Below are positions 18,864 to 26,861 of a stretch of 64,000 bases of DNA, one piece after another; positions within the stretch are counted from its first letter, which is position 1, and each line of letters opens with the position of its first letter. The notes beneath the pieces were generated by a model. The model ran no database searches. It was given only the letters and a program-made list of their open reading frames with translations, and was not told where the DNA came from. A program made the position numbers and the translations under genes. Origin of the DNA: AC2028 sp002373595 (GTDB lineage Bacteria; Bacillota; Clostridia; Lachnospirales; Lachnospiraceae); assembly GCA_946616365.1 (NCBI GenBank), contig CAMOIX010000002.1, forward strand, positions 57,341 through 121,340, in the 5' to 3' direction.

Positions 18864-20924
18864 TCAGTTACCACCGTCAAGCGAGCCCAGATACAGGTCC
18901 GTGAGCTTTGTAGCCTCATCTTCGTACACATCCGTGAGCTTCTGAACCCACTCGTCAAACTCTTCGGCGCTGCCGTTTATGCTGATCCTGTATCCTGCCA
19001 TCTTGAGCACTCCTTCGACTTCCGGCGAAGCCAGTGAAAGGAGCTTATTGTAGTAGATATCTGCCAGTCCGGTGGTACCGTTTGTATTACCCTTGGCTTC
19101 TTCGGTATACTCGCCGCACAGTTTTTCCGAGGCTTCCTTTATCTTGGCGGAGTAGGCCTCATAGATAGCCTTGTAGTCTCCGTCCGATGACTTATATGTA
19201 TTGTTTGAAGCCGCTATCTCATTCCCGTCTTTATCCGCATTCCAGGTGTAGACATTGTGATAGAGCTTATATACTCCCGAACCGAGGCGTTCTGCCTGTA
19301 TCATGATATTGCAGTTGTTTACGCCGAGCCTTTTCATCGCTTCGTTCAGATATCCGGCCTTGTAATTGCCCTTGCCGTATTCAGATTCGATCGTAGGATA
19401 GATGGATTCGGGGACTATAGCCACGAAGGTCTTCTCTCCCGTTCCCGCGGCTACCATTCCGGTCAGGCAGTCCAGATAATACTGTCTGAGGCTCCAGCTC
19501 ACATCACCCGTCTTAAGACCTATCTCCTTAAGTTTATCAACATCCCTTTCTACGGGTTGCGAGATGATATCTATAACCTGTCCGCTGGTGGGATCTTCGT
19601 ACCTCAAGGGCTCGATGGGATGCTGATTGATAAAGGGATCCCTCGTCCTGTCATAGTAGTCCTCAAGCGATTCGGGTCTCGACTGATTGATCGCATCCGC
19701 ATCAGCTACAGGATCTGCAGGCGGTGCTTCCTTCTCGAGATTCGAGTACTTCTTTCCGTTGCAGGGAGGGAGGTTAACCGAGAGTCCGGTCCTCCTGTGA
19801 GTTCCTCTGAAGTCATCATCCGATTTATTGAAATAATCATATGTCGAAGGATTGGTATCATCCCATGTAAGGTCTGCATTGTAGAATCCGTCATCGAGAC
19901 CCACTATATTCCACGCATGATCCTCTCCGGATGTTCCCGTGCAGTAATAGCACGGAATTCCGAGTTTCTGAAGTATGTACTGACACGCTCTTGTGTATCC
20001 CGCACATACGCACGATCCGTCTACAAGCGCACCGTACGCACTCTGTCCGAGCGCTGCGGAGTCATTGTATTCGACCTGGGATATGACTGCGTCGTGTACA
20101 TATTTTTCTTTTTCATAATCCGTGGAATATGCCGAAGCGCCCGAAATAATGCGCTGCGCAGCGTCATCAAACTTAACCCTTGCCGATGACAGATCATTTG
20201 CGATCGTATAGTATGACAGGTCTATCTCAACTACCTGATTTGCCTTGGTGTACTTTACGGTGTATTCGGTAGCCACATAGAAAAGCTCGGGGTGGTCTCC
20301 AAATACTGCTTCAAATGTCTGCTCCGTCTGGTCGGGTGTGACATTTACGGTCGGAACAAATGATGCGTTTAGAGCTTCCGCATTCGCATAGATCTGCTTA
20401 TAGAGAGTCTTCTGAACATCTGTCAGCATCTCATAGAAAGGATATGTGACCGCATCGAAATCAAGATCGGATCCCGTCTCTCCCGTGCCTACAGTCGAAG
20501 CGAGTTTCTTTGCTTCATCCTCTCCTATAGACTCGGTGATGCCGTGAACAGGCTGTGCTCCGCTCCTTCCGGTCATTCCGTCGGGGAGCTGACCTATGGT
20601 CTGTCCGCCTGTAACAGCGGGATCAAGCTCCGCTACCAGTCCTCTTGCGGAGTTTCCGTCGTCCTCGCTCTCATCATCGTCGCCAAATCCGAATGCAGTT
20701 TTTATCTGTTCCCAGAGACTCGGTTTGTCTTCCTTCTCACCCTTATTGATAACAAGCTTACCGTTTTCATCATGTGTAAGGATACCGGGATGAGTTTCGT
20801 CACCATTCAAATATGCGCCGAGCGACTCTGAAAGAGCCGGATTTGCGGCGCATACCATCACCCCTAAGCATAGGGCGAATATAAGTACTAAAAGAGCTAT
20901 TCCTATCTTCTTGAGTATCTTCAT
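18864..20924 (-). CDS. Secreted or membrane-anchored transglutaminase-like protein
   Basis: A 686-residue protein with an N-terminal signal or anchor helix (about 6-25). A low-complexity acidic linker follows, then a transglutaminase-like core. The catalytic triad is readable: Cys307 in CVCAGYTRAC, His336 in GEDHAWNIV and Asp351 in NADLTWDD. Such domains in Gram-positives are cell-surface peptidases or amidases rather than true cross-linkers. The C-terminal 280 residues are of unknown function. It starts three bases after oppF, so it is probably cotranscribed with the peptide transporter. Confidence 0.83.
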   Translation of the reverse strand: MKILKKIGIALLVLIFALCLGVMVCAANPALSESLGAYLNGDETHPGILTHDENGKLVINKGEKEDKPSLWEQIKTAFGFGDDDESEDDGNSARGLVAELDPAVTGGQTIGQLPDGMTGRSGAQPVHGITESIGEDEAKKLASTVGTGETGSDLDFDAVTYPFYEMLTDVQKTLYKQIYANAEALNASFVPTVNVTPDQTEQTFEAVFGDHPELFYVATEYTVKYTKANQVVEIDLSYYTIANDLSSARVKFDDAAQRIISGASAYSTDYEKEKYVHDAVISQVEYNDSAALGQSAYGALVDGSCVCAGYTRACQYILQKLGIPCYYCTGTSGEDHAWNIVGLDDGFYNADLTWDDTNPSTYDYFNKSDDDFRGTHRRTGLSVNLPPCNGKKYSNLEKEAPPADPVADADAINQSRPESLEDYYDRTRDPFINQHPIEPLRYEDPTSGQVIDIISQPVERDVDKLKEIGLKTGDVSWSLRQYYLDCLTGMVAAGTGEKTFVAIVPESIYPTIESEYGKGNYKAGYLNEAMKRLGVNNCNIMIQAERLGSGVYKLYHNVYTWNADKDGNEIAASNNTYKSSDGDYKAIYEAYSAKIKEASEKLCGEYTEEAKGNTNGTTGLADIYYNKLLSLASPEVEGVLKMAGYRISINGSAEEFDEWVQKLTDVYEDEATKLTDLYLGSLDGGN

Positions 20925-20927
20925 ATC

Positions 20928-22247
20928 CTACCTTAATGCAAGGAGAAGGAAGAACACAAACAGAACTACGATCACTGCCAGGATAAGCAGCATCGCAAGT
21001 GCGCCCTTAAAGCACATCCTCGCATTTTTCCTGTGTTTGAAATGCTTAAATATCGCACCGAGGATGAGACCTATCACAGGCAGGAAGAATCCGAGCACGC
21101 CGTACCAGATGCTTCCGGTATCGTGAAGAGGCGTATCAAGGATATAGTTGCCGCTTCCTGCCGGCATATCTTCCTCTTTGCTCTCGCTTTCCGCTTTGCT
21201 CTCTTCTGCCTTGGTCTCCTCTGCGGTTGCGTTGATGCCTTTGATCGTTATCGACTTGATAGGCTCATTCTTCTCACGTACAGCCTTGTACTCCTCGATC
21301 TCCTTCCTGCTTCCGTATACATAGTGATCATGTCCTATGCATACGAGCTCAGGCTGTTCTTCGCTGTAATCATGGATCGAAGGATCGTAAGTATAGAGCA
21401 CCTTATTCTTCTCAAGCTGAGGATCCGGAATGGGGATCGCAGAGATGAGTGAATGAGTGTACGGATGGAGCGGGAAGTTGAAGAGCTCTTCAGTGGGAGC
21501 GACCTCAACGATATTTCCCTTGTATATAACACCGATCCTGTCGGAGATATATCTTACGATCGAAAGGTCATGTGCGATGAAGAGGTAAGTAACGCCCTTT
21601 TCTGCCTGGAATTTCTTAAGGAGGTTAAGTACCTGTGCTCTGATCGACACATCCAGTGCGGATATGGGCTCATCGGCTACTACGAGCTGAGGCTCCATTA
21701 CCATCGCTCTTGCGAGTCCGATACGCTGACGCTGTCCGCCGGAGAACTCGTGAGGGTATCTGGTAAGGTGCTCAGGGAGCAGTCCTACTTCCTCTATGAT
21801 CTTCTCGACCTTCCGGACTCTGTCCGCTTCATTCTTGAAAAGATGGAAGTTGTAGAGTCCCTCGGAGATGATATAGTCTACCGTTGCTCTCTCGTTAAGA
21901 GATGCGGCCGGATCCTGGAAAACCATCTGGATCTGACGGATGAGCGCACGGTCAAGAGAACGGGGGATCTTGCCCGATATCTTTACGCCCTTATATCTGA
22001 TCTCACCTGCAGAGCAGGGATTAACGCATATGATCGCACGTCCTATGGTCGTCTTACCCGATCCGGACTCTCCTACGAGCGAGAATGTCTCTCCCTTGTA
22101 GATATCGAAGCTCGCGTTCTTTACAGCCTTTACGGCGGACTCTCCCTTGCCGAAGGTTATATCTATATTCTTGACTTCGAGTAATTTCTCTCTTCCGTTT
22201 TCGTCCTTGGGACCATGCTCGGGGAGTACTGTTTTCTTGCCTATCAC
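20928..22247 (-). CDS. oppF: Oligopeptide ABC transporter ATPase OppF with C-terminal membrane extension
   Basis: A 439-residue protein. Residues 1 to about 330 are a normal OppF ATPase: Walker A GESGSGKT (59-66), signature FSGGQRQRIGLARAM, Walker B VVADEPISALD, and the C-terminal oligopeptide-type cap (HPYTHSLISAIPIPDP). Then comes a Lys/Glu-rich linker (about 340-370) and two predicted membrane helices (about 381-400 and 416-438), which OppF proteins normally lack. The start is GTG at 22247 with GGAG about nine bases upstream. It partners OppD to drive OppBC. Confidence 0.9.
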   Translation of the reverse strand: MIGKKTVLPEHGPKDENGREKLLEVKNIDITFGKGESAVKAVKNASFDIYKGETFSLVGESGSGKTTIGRAIICVNPCSAGEIRYKGVKISGKIPRSLDRALIRQIQMVFQDPAASLNERATVDYIISEGLYNFHLFKNEADRVRKVEKIIEEVGLLPEHLTRYPHEFSGGQRQRIGLARAMVMEPQLVVADEPISALDVSIRAQVLNLLKKFQAEKGVTYLFIAHDLSIVRYISDRIGVIYKGNIVEVAPTEELFNFPLHPYTHSLISAIPIPDPQLEKNKVLYTYDPSIHDYSEEQPELVCIGHDHYVYGSRKEIEEYKAVREKNEPIKSITIKGINATAEETKAEESKAESESKEEDMPAGSGNYILDTPLHDTGSIWYGVLGFFLPVIGLILGAIFKHFKHRKNARMCFKGALAMLLILAVIVVLFVFFLLLALR

Positions 22248-22291
22248 TTTATAAATCTCCGTTCGTTATAATACTTATCTGCAGCTGCGCT

Positions 22292-24040
22292 TTACGCGAG
22301 GTGATATGTCCTTAAGAGCTTGCCGTGGATATCCTTGATGATATCGGGCTTCTCGGTCTTGGGTGATCTGGGATCGAGGAGCCAGGTCTTGGCGTAATGG
22401 GTATCCGTCACCTTAAACATAGGAGGCTCTGCAAGGGTGTCTATCTTCATGCAGTAAGGATTTCTGGGCGCAAAAGCATCTCCCGTGATCTTGTTGTAAA
22501 GTGAAGGAGGCGTACCCGTGATTGAGTAGAGCTTGTCTCCTTTTTCCGCAAGCTGGGGCAGACTGGAAAGAAGCGCCCATGTATAAGGGTGTCTTGGATC
22601 ATAGAATACTTCGTCTACGTTTCCGAGCTCAATGAGCTGTCCTGCATAGAGAACGGCTACTCTGTCTGCGATATTTGCAACGACTCCGAGGTCGTGCGTG
22701 ATGAATACGATCGTGTAATTGTACTCTTTCTGGAGATCCTTTAAGAGCTTAAGTATCTGCGCCTGGATGGTAACGTCAAGTGCGGTAGTAGGCTCGTCGC
22801 AGATGAGGATCTTGGGCTGGCATGAAAGTGCGATCGCAATAACGATACGCTGTCTCATACCACCGGAATACTGGAAGGGATAATCGTCAAATCTCTTCTC
22901 GGCATTGGGGATACCAACCTGATGCATGAGCTTGAGTGCTCTTGCTCTTGCCTCAGATTCACTGCAGTCCTGATGCTTAAGGATGATCGATGTGATCTGC
23001 TTTCCGATAGTGATTATAGGGTTGAGCGAAGTCATGGGATCCTGGAATACGGTAGCGATACGCTTACCGCGAACCTGGCTCCAGTCTCCGGGATAGCTCA
23101 TCTTTGCGAGATTGAGGTGGCAGAATCCGTGAAGCTTTCCGTCCTTCTCGTCTATGTATGATACATACATTCCGTTGGAGAATACGGAGAGTCTGCCTTC
23201 CTCTGTATCAAGATCGGCTCCAAGCTTCATGGCGTCATGACAGGTGCCGAGCATCTCGCGGATAGCCTTGATACGGGTTCTGTATTTATATCTTCCTACG
23301 GAGAGGTATATCTCCTTTGCAAGGAGCTTGTTTCTCTTCTTCTTATCGTCCGAGATCTCCTCTTCTATCTCCTTATTGTACTGTGCAAGGAGCTTGGCCA
23401 TCTCGGTGTCAAACCTGGTCTTGTACTCAGTGTCATTCTCGAGAGCAGCCTTGTGAGCCTTGATGGTCTCAGCCTTTTCAGCCTCAACCTTCCTGATCTC
23501 GGCAGCATACTTATCTATCTCTTCCTCGGACTTCTTGATGAGGTCCTTCTCTTTTCTGGTATCGTAAGTGAGCTTCTTGTTATACTCTTCGGTCTTCTTA
23601 AACTGGAGCTCCTTGATGCGGGCGGCGAATTTCTCATCTTCCTCATCACTCAAAGTCTCCTTAGCCTTTCTCTCAGACTTAAGGTTAAGGATCTTCTTCC
23701 AGGTATCCGCACCGTTTTCAAGCTTGGAATAGCCGTTTATCTTATTCTCGATACGGGCAAGGGTTCTCGCGCCATAGGTTCCCACGCTGACATAGGTCTC
23801 GGCGAGCTCGTCGTCATTAAACATTATCTCGCCTTCGGAGATAAAGCCGTTCTGATCGAGCATTCCGGCGAATGTTTTGGTAAATACGGATTTGCCGGAT
23901 CCGGATTCGCCTACGATGGCGATGGATTCGTTCTCGTATATATCGAGGCTGATACCTCTTATCGCGGTGAGGATACGGCCTCTCACGCGAAACTTTACAT
24001 TCAAGTCTTTAACTGATAATAATACTTTCTTTTCGTCCAT
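22292..24040 (-). CDS. oppD: Oligopeptide ABC transporter ATPase OppD with large insert
   Basis: A 582-residue ATPase, against roughly 330-350 for usual OppD. Walker A GESGSGKS is at 44-51, but the Q-loop FQDPMTSLNP is at about 332-341; normally the gap is far shorter. The extra 225-240 residues (about 80-320) are highly charged and helical, coiled-coil-like, and end in a small Cys/His/Tyr-containing segment. Signature YSGGMRQRIVIAIAL, Walker B LICDEPTTALD and the oligopeptide cap are intact, so it should still hydrolyse ATP. The reading frame is continuous with normal codon use, so this is a true insert. Confidence 0.9.
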   Translation of the reverse strand: MDEKKVLLSVKDLNVKFRVRGRILTAIRGISLDIYENESIAIVGESGSGKSVFTKTFAGMLDQNGFISEGEIMFNDDELAETYVSVGTYGARTLARIENKINGYSKLENGADTWKKILNLKSERKAKETLSDEEDEKFAARIKELQFKKTEEYNKKLTYDTRKEKDLIKKSEEEIDKYAAEIRKVEAEKAETIKAHKAALENDTEYKTRFDTEMAKLLAQYNKEIEEEISDDKKKRNKLLAKEIYLSVGRYKYRTRIKAIREMLGTCHDAMKLGADLDTEEGRLSVFSNGMYVSYIDEKDGKLHGFCHLNLAKMSYPGDWSQVRGKRIATVFQDPMTSLNPIITIGKQITSIILKHQDCSESEARARALKLMHQVGIPNAEKRFDDYPFQYSGGMRQRIVIAIALSCQPKILICDEPTTALDVTIQAQILKLLKDLQKEYNYTIVFITHDLGVVANIADRVAVLYAGQLIELGNVDEVFYDPRHPYTWALLSSLPQLAEKGDKLYSITGTPPSLYNKITGDAFAPRNPYCMKIDTLAEPPMFKVTDTHYAKTWLLDPRSPKTEKPDIIKDIHGKLLRTYHLA

Positions 24041-24070
24041 GGTTAATCCTTAAATATATGTATTCTTTAC

Positions 24071-24156
24071 GGCTCTCGCCGGATATATATTCCGTTCGGA
24101 CCGAGATAACGCTTGATCTCGTAAATGTCCTCAGGAATATATATCCGTCGAAAGCC
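24071..24156 (-). promoter_or_regulatory. Intercistronic long hairpin between oppC and oppD
   Basis: Two 23-base arms, 24071-24093 and 24134-24156, pair with about three mismatches. Nested inside are GGAC/GTCC and CGAGAT/ATCTCG pairs, giving a near-continuous 86-nt hairpin in the opp mRNA. No U-tract follows, so it is not a classical terminator. It may be a processing or stability element that sets ATPase versus permease levels. The AT-rich stretch 24157-24209 beside it holds no other clear signal. Confidence 0.6.
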
Positions 24157-24209
24157 TTATTTGCATAAATAACAAAGATCAAAAAACAAAAATCAATACT
24201 TTTACAAAG

Positions 24210-25196
24210 TCACATATGAGTGCGGGGGTCGGAGGCATCGCCGAGGTTCTGGCCGGTCACGTACAGCGCGATCGTGATGATCGCAGCGACTGCAACGGGG
24301 CTCCAGAATTCAAACTGCCATCCGGGAGTTACCATCGCACTCTCCGCCTCGTAGATGAGTCGTCCGAGGGAGGGCTCGTTAAGTCCCAGTCCTATATATG
24401 CCAGGTATACCTCATAGGATATGTATGAAGGTATCTCCGCAGCAAGCAGAGTAACGATTACGGAGGTCATGAAGGGAAGGATGTTCTTGGTCGCGATACG
24501 GGTGATCGGAGTACCGAGGCAGCGCGATGCGAGGTTGTATTCCCTGTCTCTGATAATGATGACCTGTGTACGGATGAAGTACGCGATAGCGATCCATCCG
24601 GTAATGGTAAGTGCGAGTACCATAGTCCAGAAGCTCGGTGCGAAGATCATGATGAGCACTGAGATGAGGAGTATGTAAGGCACATTAGCTACGATGTTAT
24701 AAACCTCGGTCATGAAGATATCGATCTTCTTGGAGAATCCCCAGATAGCTCCGAAGAGAACTCCGACCGTCATATTGATCGCTGCGCAGATGAATGCGAG
24801 CGAAACGGATATCTTGGCTCCTACCCATACAGAATCGAAAGTGGGCTGTCCGGAAGCTCCTGCTCCGAGTATCCAGTGAATGGTCGCACCGAATTTCTGT
24901 ATCGCCTGATGGGGATAGAGGTGCTTGGAAGCGGGATCCATGATGTTTGCAAATCTGTCATACTCAATAATGGATGAGTATCCGTATGTGAAGAAAAGCA
25001 GGATGAACAGTATCACAAACATTACTACGTTTATCCTCTTTTTGAAGAATACACGGAATACACTCTTCCAATATGAATATCTGGGAGCGGTTATCTTCTC
25101 GGATTCGAGCTCATTGTGATCGATATGCTCAAAGAGCTCCGCATCCGAAAGTCCGTATTCGCTTAAGTCTATAAGTTTAGAATTATCAGTGCTCAT
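24210..25196 (-). CDS. oppC: Oligopeptide ABC transporter permease OppC
   Basis: A 328-residue membrane permease. An N-terminal cytoplasmic extension of about 45 residues is followed by a first helix, then the binding-protein-dependent transport domain. The EAA-type coupling loop is NLASRCLGTPITRIATKNILP (its core is SRCLGTPITRI). It pairs with OppB to form the translocation pore. Start ATG is preceded by GAGG two bases into the oppB stop region, so the genes are coupled. Confidence 0.93.
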   Translation of the reverse strand: MSTDNSKLIDLSEYGLSDAELFEHIDHNELESEKITAPRYSYWKSVFRVFFKKRINVVMFVILFILLFFTYGYSSIIEYDRFANIMDPASKHLYPHQAIQKFGATIHWILGAGASGQPTFDSVWVGAKISVSLAFICAAINMTVGVLFGAIWGFSKKIDIFMTEVYNIVANVPYILLISVLIMIFAPSFWTMVLALTITGWIAIAYFIRTQVIIIRDREYNLASRCLGTPITRIATKNILPFMTSVIVTLLAAEIPSYISYEVYLAYIGLGLNEPSLGRLIYEAESAMVTPGWQFEFWSPVAVAAIITIALYVTGQNLGDASDPRTHM

Positions 25197-25198
25197 AT

Positions 25199-26767
25199 TT
25201 ACCTCGACTTCGAAGAGAATGAAATTCTCGGATCTACCATGCTCATAAGTACATCACCAAGTATTACCGAAATAACGGAAAGTGATGCATAGAAAAGCGT
25301 AACGCCTACGATTACTCCGTTATCATAATAGTTGATAGCGGTCGTGAGGAGGTTACCTGCACCGGGAACGACATACACACGCTCTGTGATGATGGCTCCG
25401 ATGAGGGCTCCGAGTACGCTCGCGGGGATACCGTGTACGATGGGTATCGCTGCATTCTTCATGATGTGCTTTCTGAATATCTCCTGCTCGGAGAGACCGC
25501 CCGAACGGGCGAATTTAACATAGTCAGCACTGCTCTGGTCGATCATGTATCTTCTCATCCAGCGCATGAGTCCTCCCATTGAAGGAAGCGCAAGTGATAT
25601 AACGGGAAGTACATACATTACCCAGGTGCCGACTTCCATATTGAATGTAGTGGGAAGTCCTGCCTTTCCTCCGATTGCCTTGAAGAGGAAGATATATGCA
25701 AGTGAAGGTACTGCCATGATAAATACGATATACATGGTTCCGATCTTATCGGGGATCTTGTCCTTCTTTCTGGCCATGAATACACCGATGGGAATACCGA
25801 GTACGTATGCCATGATGACCGAGATGATACCTATGGTGAAGGAGTATCCGATCTTGCTCTTTCCGTTCTTGAACATCTGTACATTGGTATAATCATCGAC
25901 AAATCTGTCGGTATATACTGCATTATTCTCAAGAGATCCGGGCTGCCATACAGCGGTATGGAGATTGTCCGCAGACTCTTCCTTAAGTCCTGTGGGATAG
26001 GTCATCTCCTGCATTACATATGAGCCCTGGCTCCTGGACATCGTATCCGTTACGTCGACACCCTGGTTTACGGAGTATGACTTTCCGAGATTGATGGTGA
26101 CAAGGTTCTGGTGAACGAAGGGGAACTTCTTGTCTGTATAAAGAAGATATCTGTGATAAGTACCGTTTCCAAGTATCGCGGGAGCGAACTTCTCTCCTCC
26201 GTACATCGGATCGTGTGCCGTAAACTCTATTCCTCTCTCACCTTCGTAGCCTTCTGCATAGTGAATATTGTCTACGGTGATGATGCTTCTTAAATATTTC
26301 CAAAGTCTGCTATATAAAGGCGTGTCTTTCGCCGCAAAGAGCTGGGGATTTCCTCCGGTGGCAAGCTTTCTTCCTGCCATGATCGCATCCAGTCTCGTTA
26401 CGGTATAGCCCTTGCTTTCATAATATTCGGTGAATTTCTTTACATATTCAGCGGTTGCATCGCTGTCCTTCTCCGGCTTTCTGCCGATGGTTGCAGCCGC
26501 ATCACGGGTTTCCTGATCGATCTCGCCTGATTTTACGAGATCAGAAAGATAATCCGAGTAGGATACGTAATCGAGATATCCGTACTCTTCCCATTTCTGA
26601 TATTTGTAAACCGTCTTCTGGTTACTCTGTACCTTCTGGAATTGAGGATCGTTCTTGAATATCAGATCCTTATTGAGCAATGAGTAGATAAGTATCATGA
26701 CTATCGCGACAACGATAATGACTGAGATGATACCGTGTATGATCCTCTTTGTAAGATACTTTGCCAT
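25199..26767 (-). CDS. oppB: Oligopeptide ABC transporter permease OppB with large external domain
   Basis: A 522-residue permease; usual OppB is about 300-340. A first helix (about 9-28) is followed by roughly 270 residues of mostly hydrophilic sequence before the next helix (about 308-330), where normal OppB has about 80-100. The C-terminal 215 residues are a typical permease domain, with the EAA-type loop DYVKFARSGGLSEQEIFRKH. The extra domain should face outward and may contact OppA or recruit another factor. Start ATG, 94 bp after oppA. Confidence 0.9.
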   Translation of the reverse strand: MAKYLTKRIIHGIISVIIVVAIVMILIYSLLNKDLIFKNDPQFQKVQSNQKTVYKYQKWEEYGYLDYVSYSDYLSDLVKSGEIDQETRDAAATIGRKPEKDSDATAEYVKKFTEYYESKGYTVTRLDAIMAGRKLATGGNPQLFAAKDTPLYSRLWKYLRSIITVDNIHYAEGYEGERGIEFTAHDPMYGGEKFAPAILGNGTYHRYLLYTDKKFPFVHQNLVTINLGKSYSVNQGVDVTDTMSRSQGSYVMQEMTYPTGLKEESADNLHTAVWQPGSLENNAVYTDRFVDDYTNVQMFKNGKSKIGYSFTIGIISVIMAYVLGIPIGVFMARKKDKIPDKIGTMYIVFIMAVPSLAYIFLFKAIGGKAGLPTTFNMEVGTWVMYVLPVISLALPSMGGLMRWMRRYMIDQSSADYVKFARSGGLSEQEIFRKHIMKNAAIPIVHGIPASVLGALIGAIITERVYVVPGAGNLLTTAINYYDNGVIVGVTLFYASLSVISVILGDVLMSMVDPRISFSSKSR

Positions 26768-26808
26768 AACTTTTTCCGTTCTTTGTCTTTATTGCCCTTA
26801 TTTTTGGT

Positions 26809-26840
26809 AATGCGGGAGAGCAGGGCTGCCCTCCCGCATT
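26809..26840 (-). promoter_or_regulatory. Stem-loop between oppA and oppB
   Basis: A nine-base perfect stem (ATGCGGGAG at 26810-26818 pairing with CTCCCGCAT at 26831-26839) with a 12-base, partly pairing loop. In the minus-strand mRNA no U-run follows, so it is best read as a 3' stabilising structure for oppA, of the kind that raises binding-protein over permease expression. On the plus strand it would be followed by T's, but no plus gene ends here. Confidence 0.6.
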
Positions 26841-26861
26841 TTTATGCTTTATTACTAAACC

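Noticed and set aside
19257..20189. Plus-strand open frame of about 310 codons opposite the transglutaminase-like gene
   Set aside because: Complement of a real coding frame with an intact triad; Arg/Ile/Ser-rich sequence typical of a shadow.
22500..23300. OppD insert as a sequencing frameshift or gene fusion error
   Set aside because: The frame is continuous, codon use matches the rest of the gene, and ABC motifs on both sides are intact.
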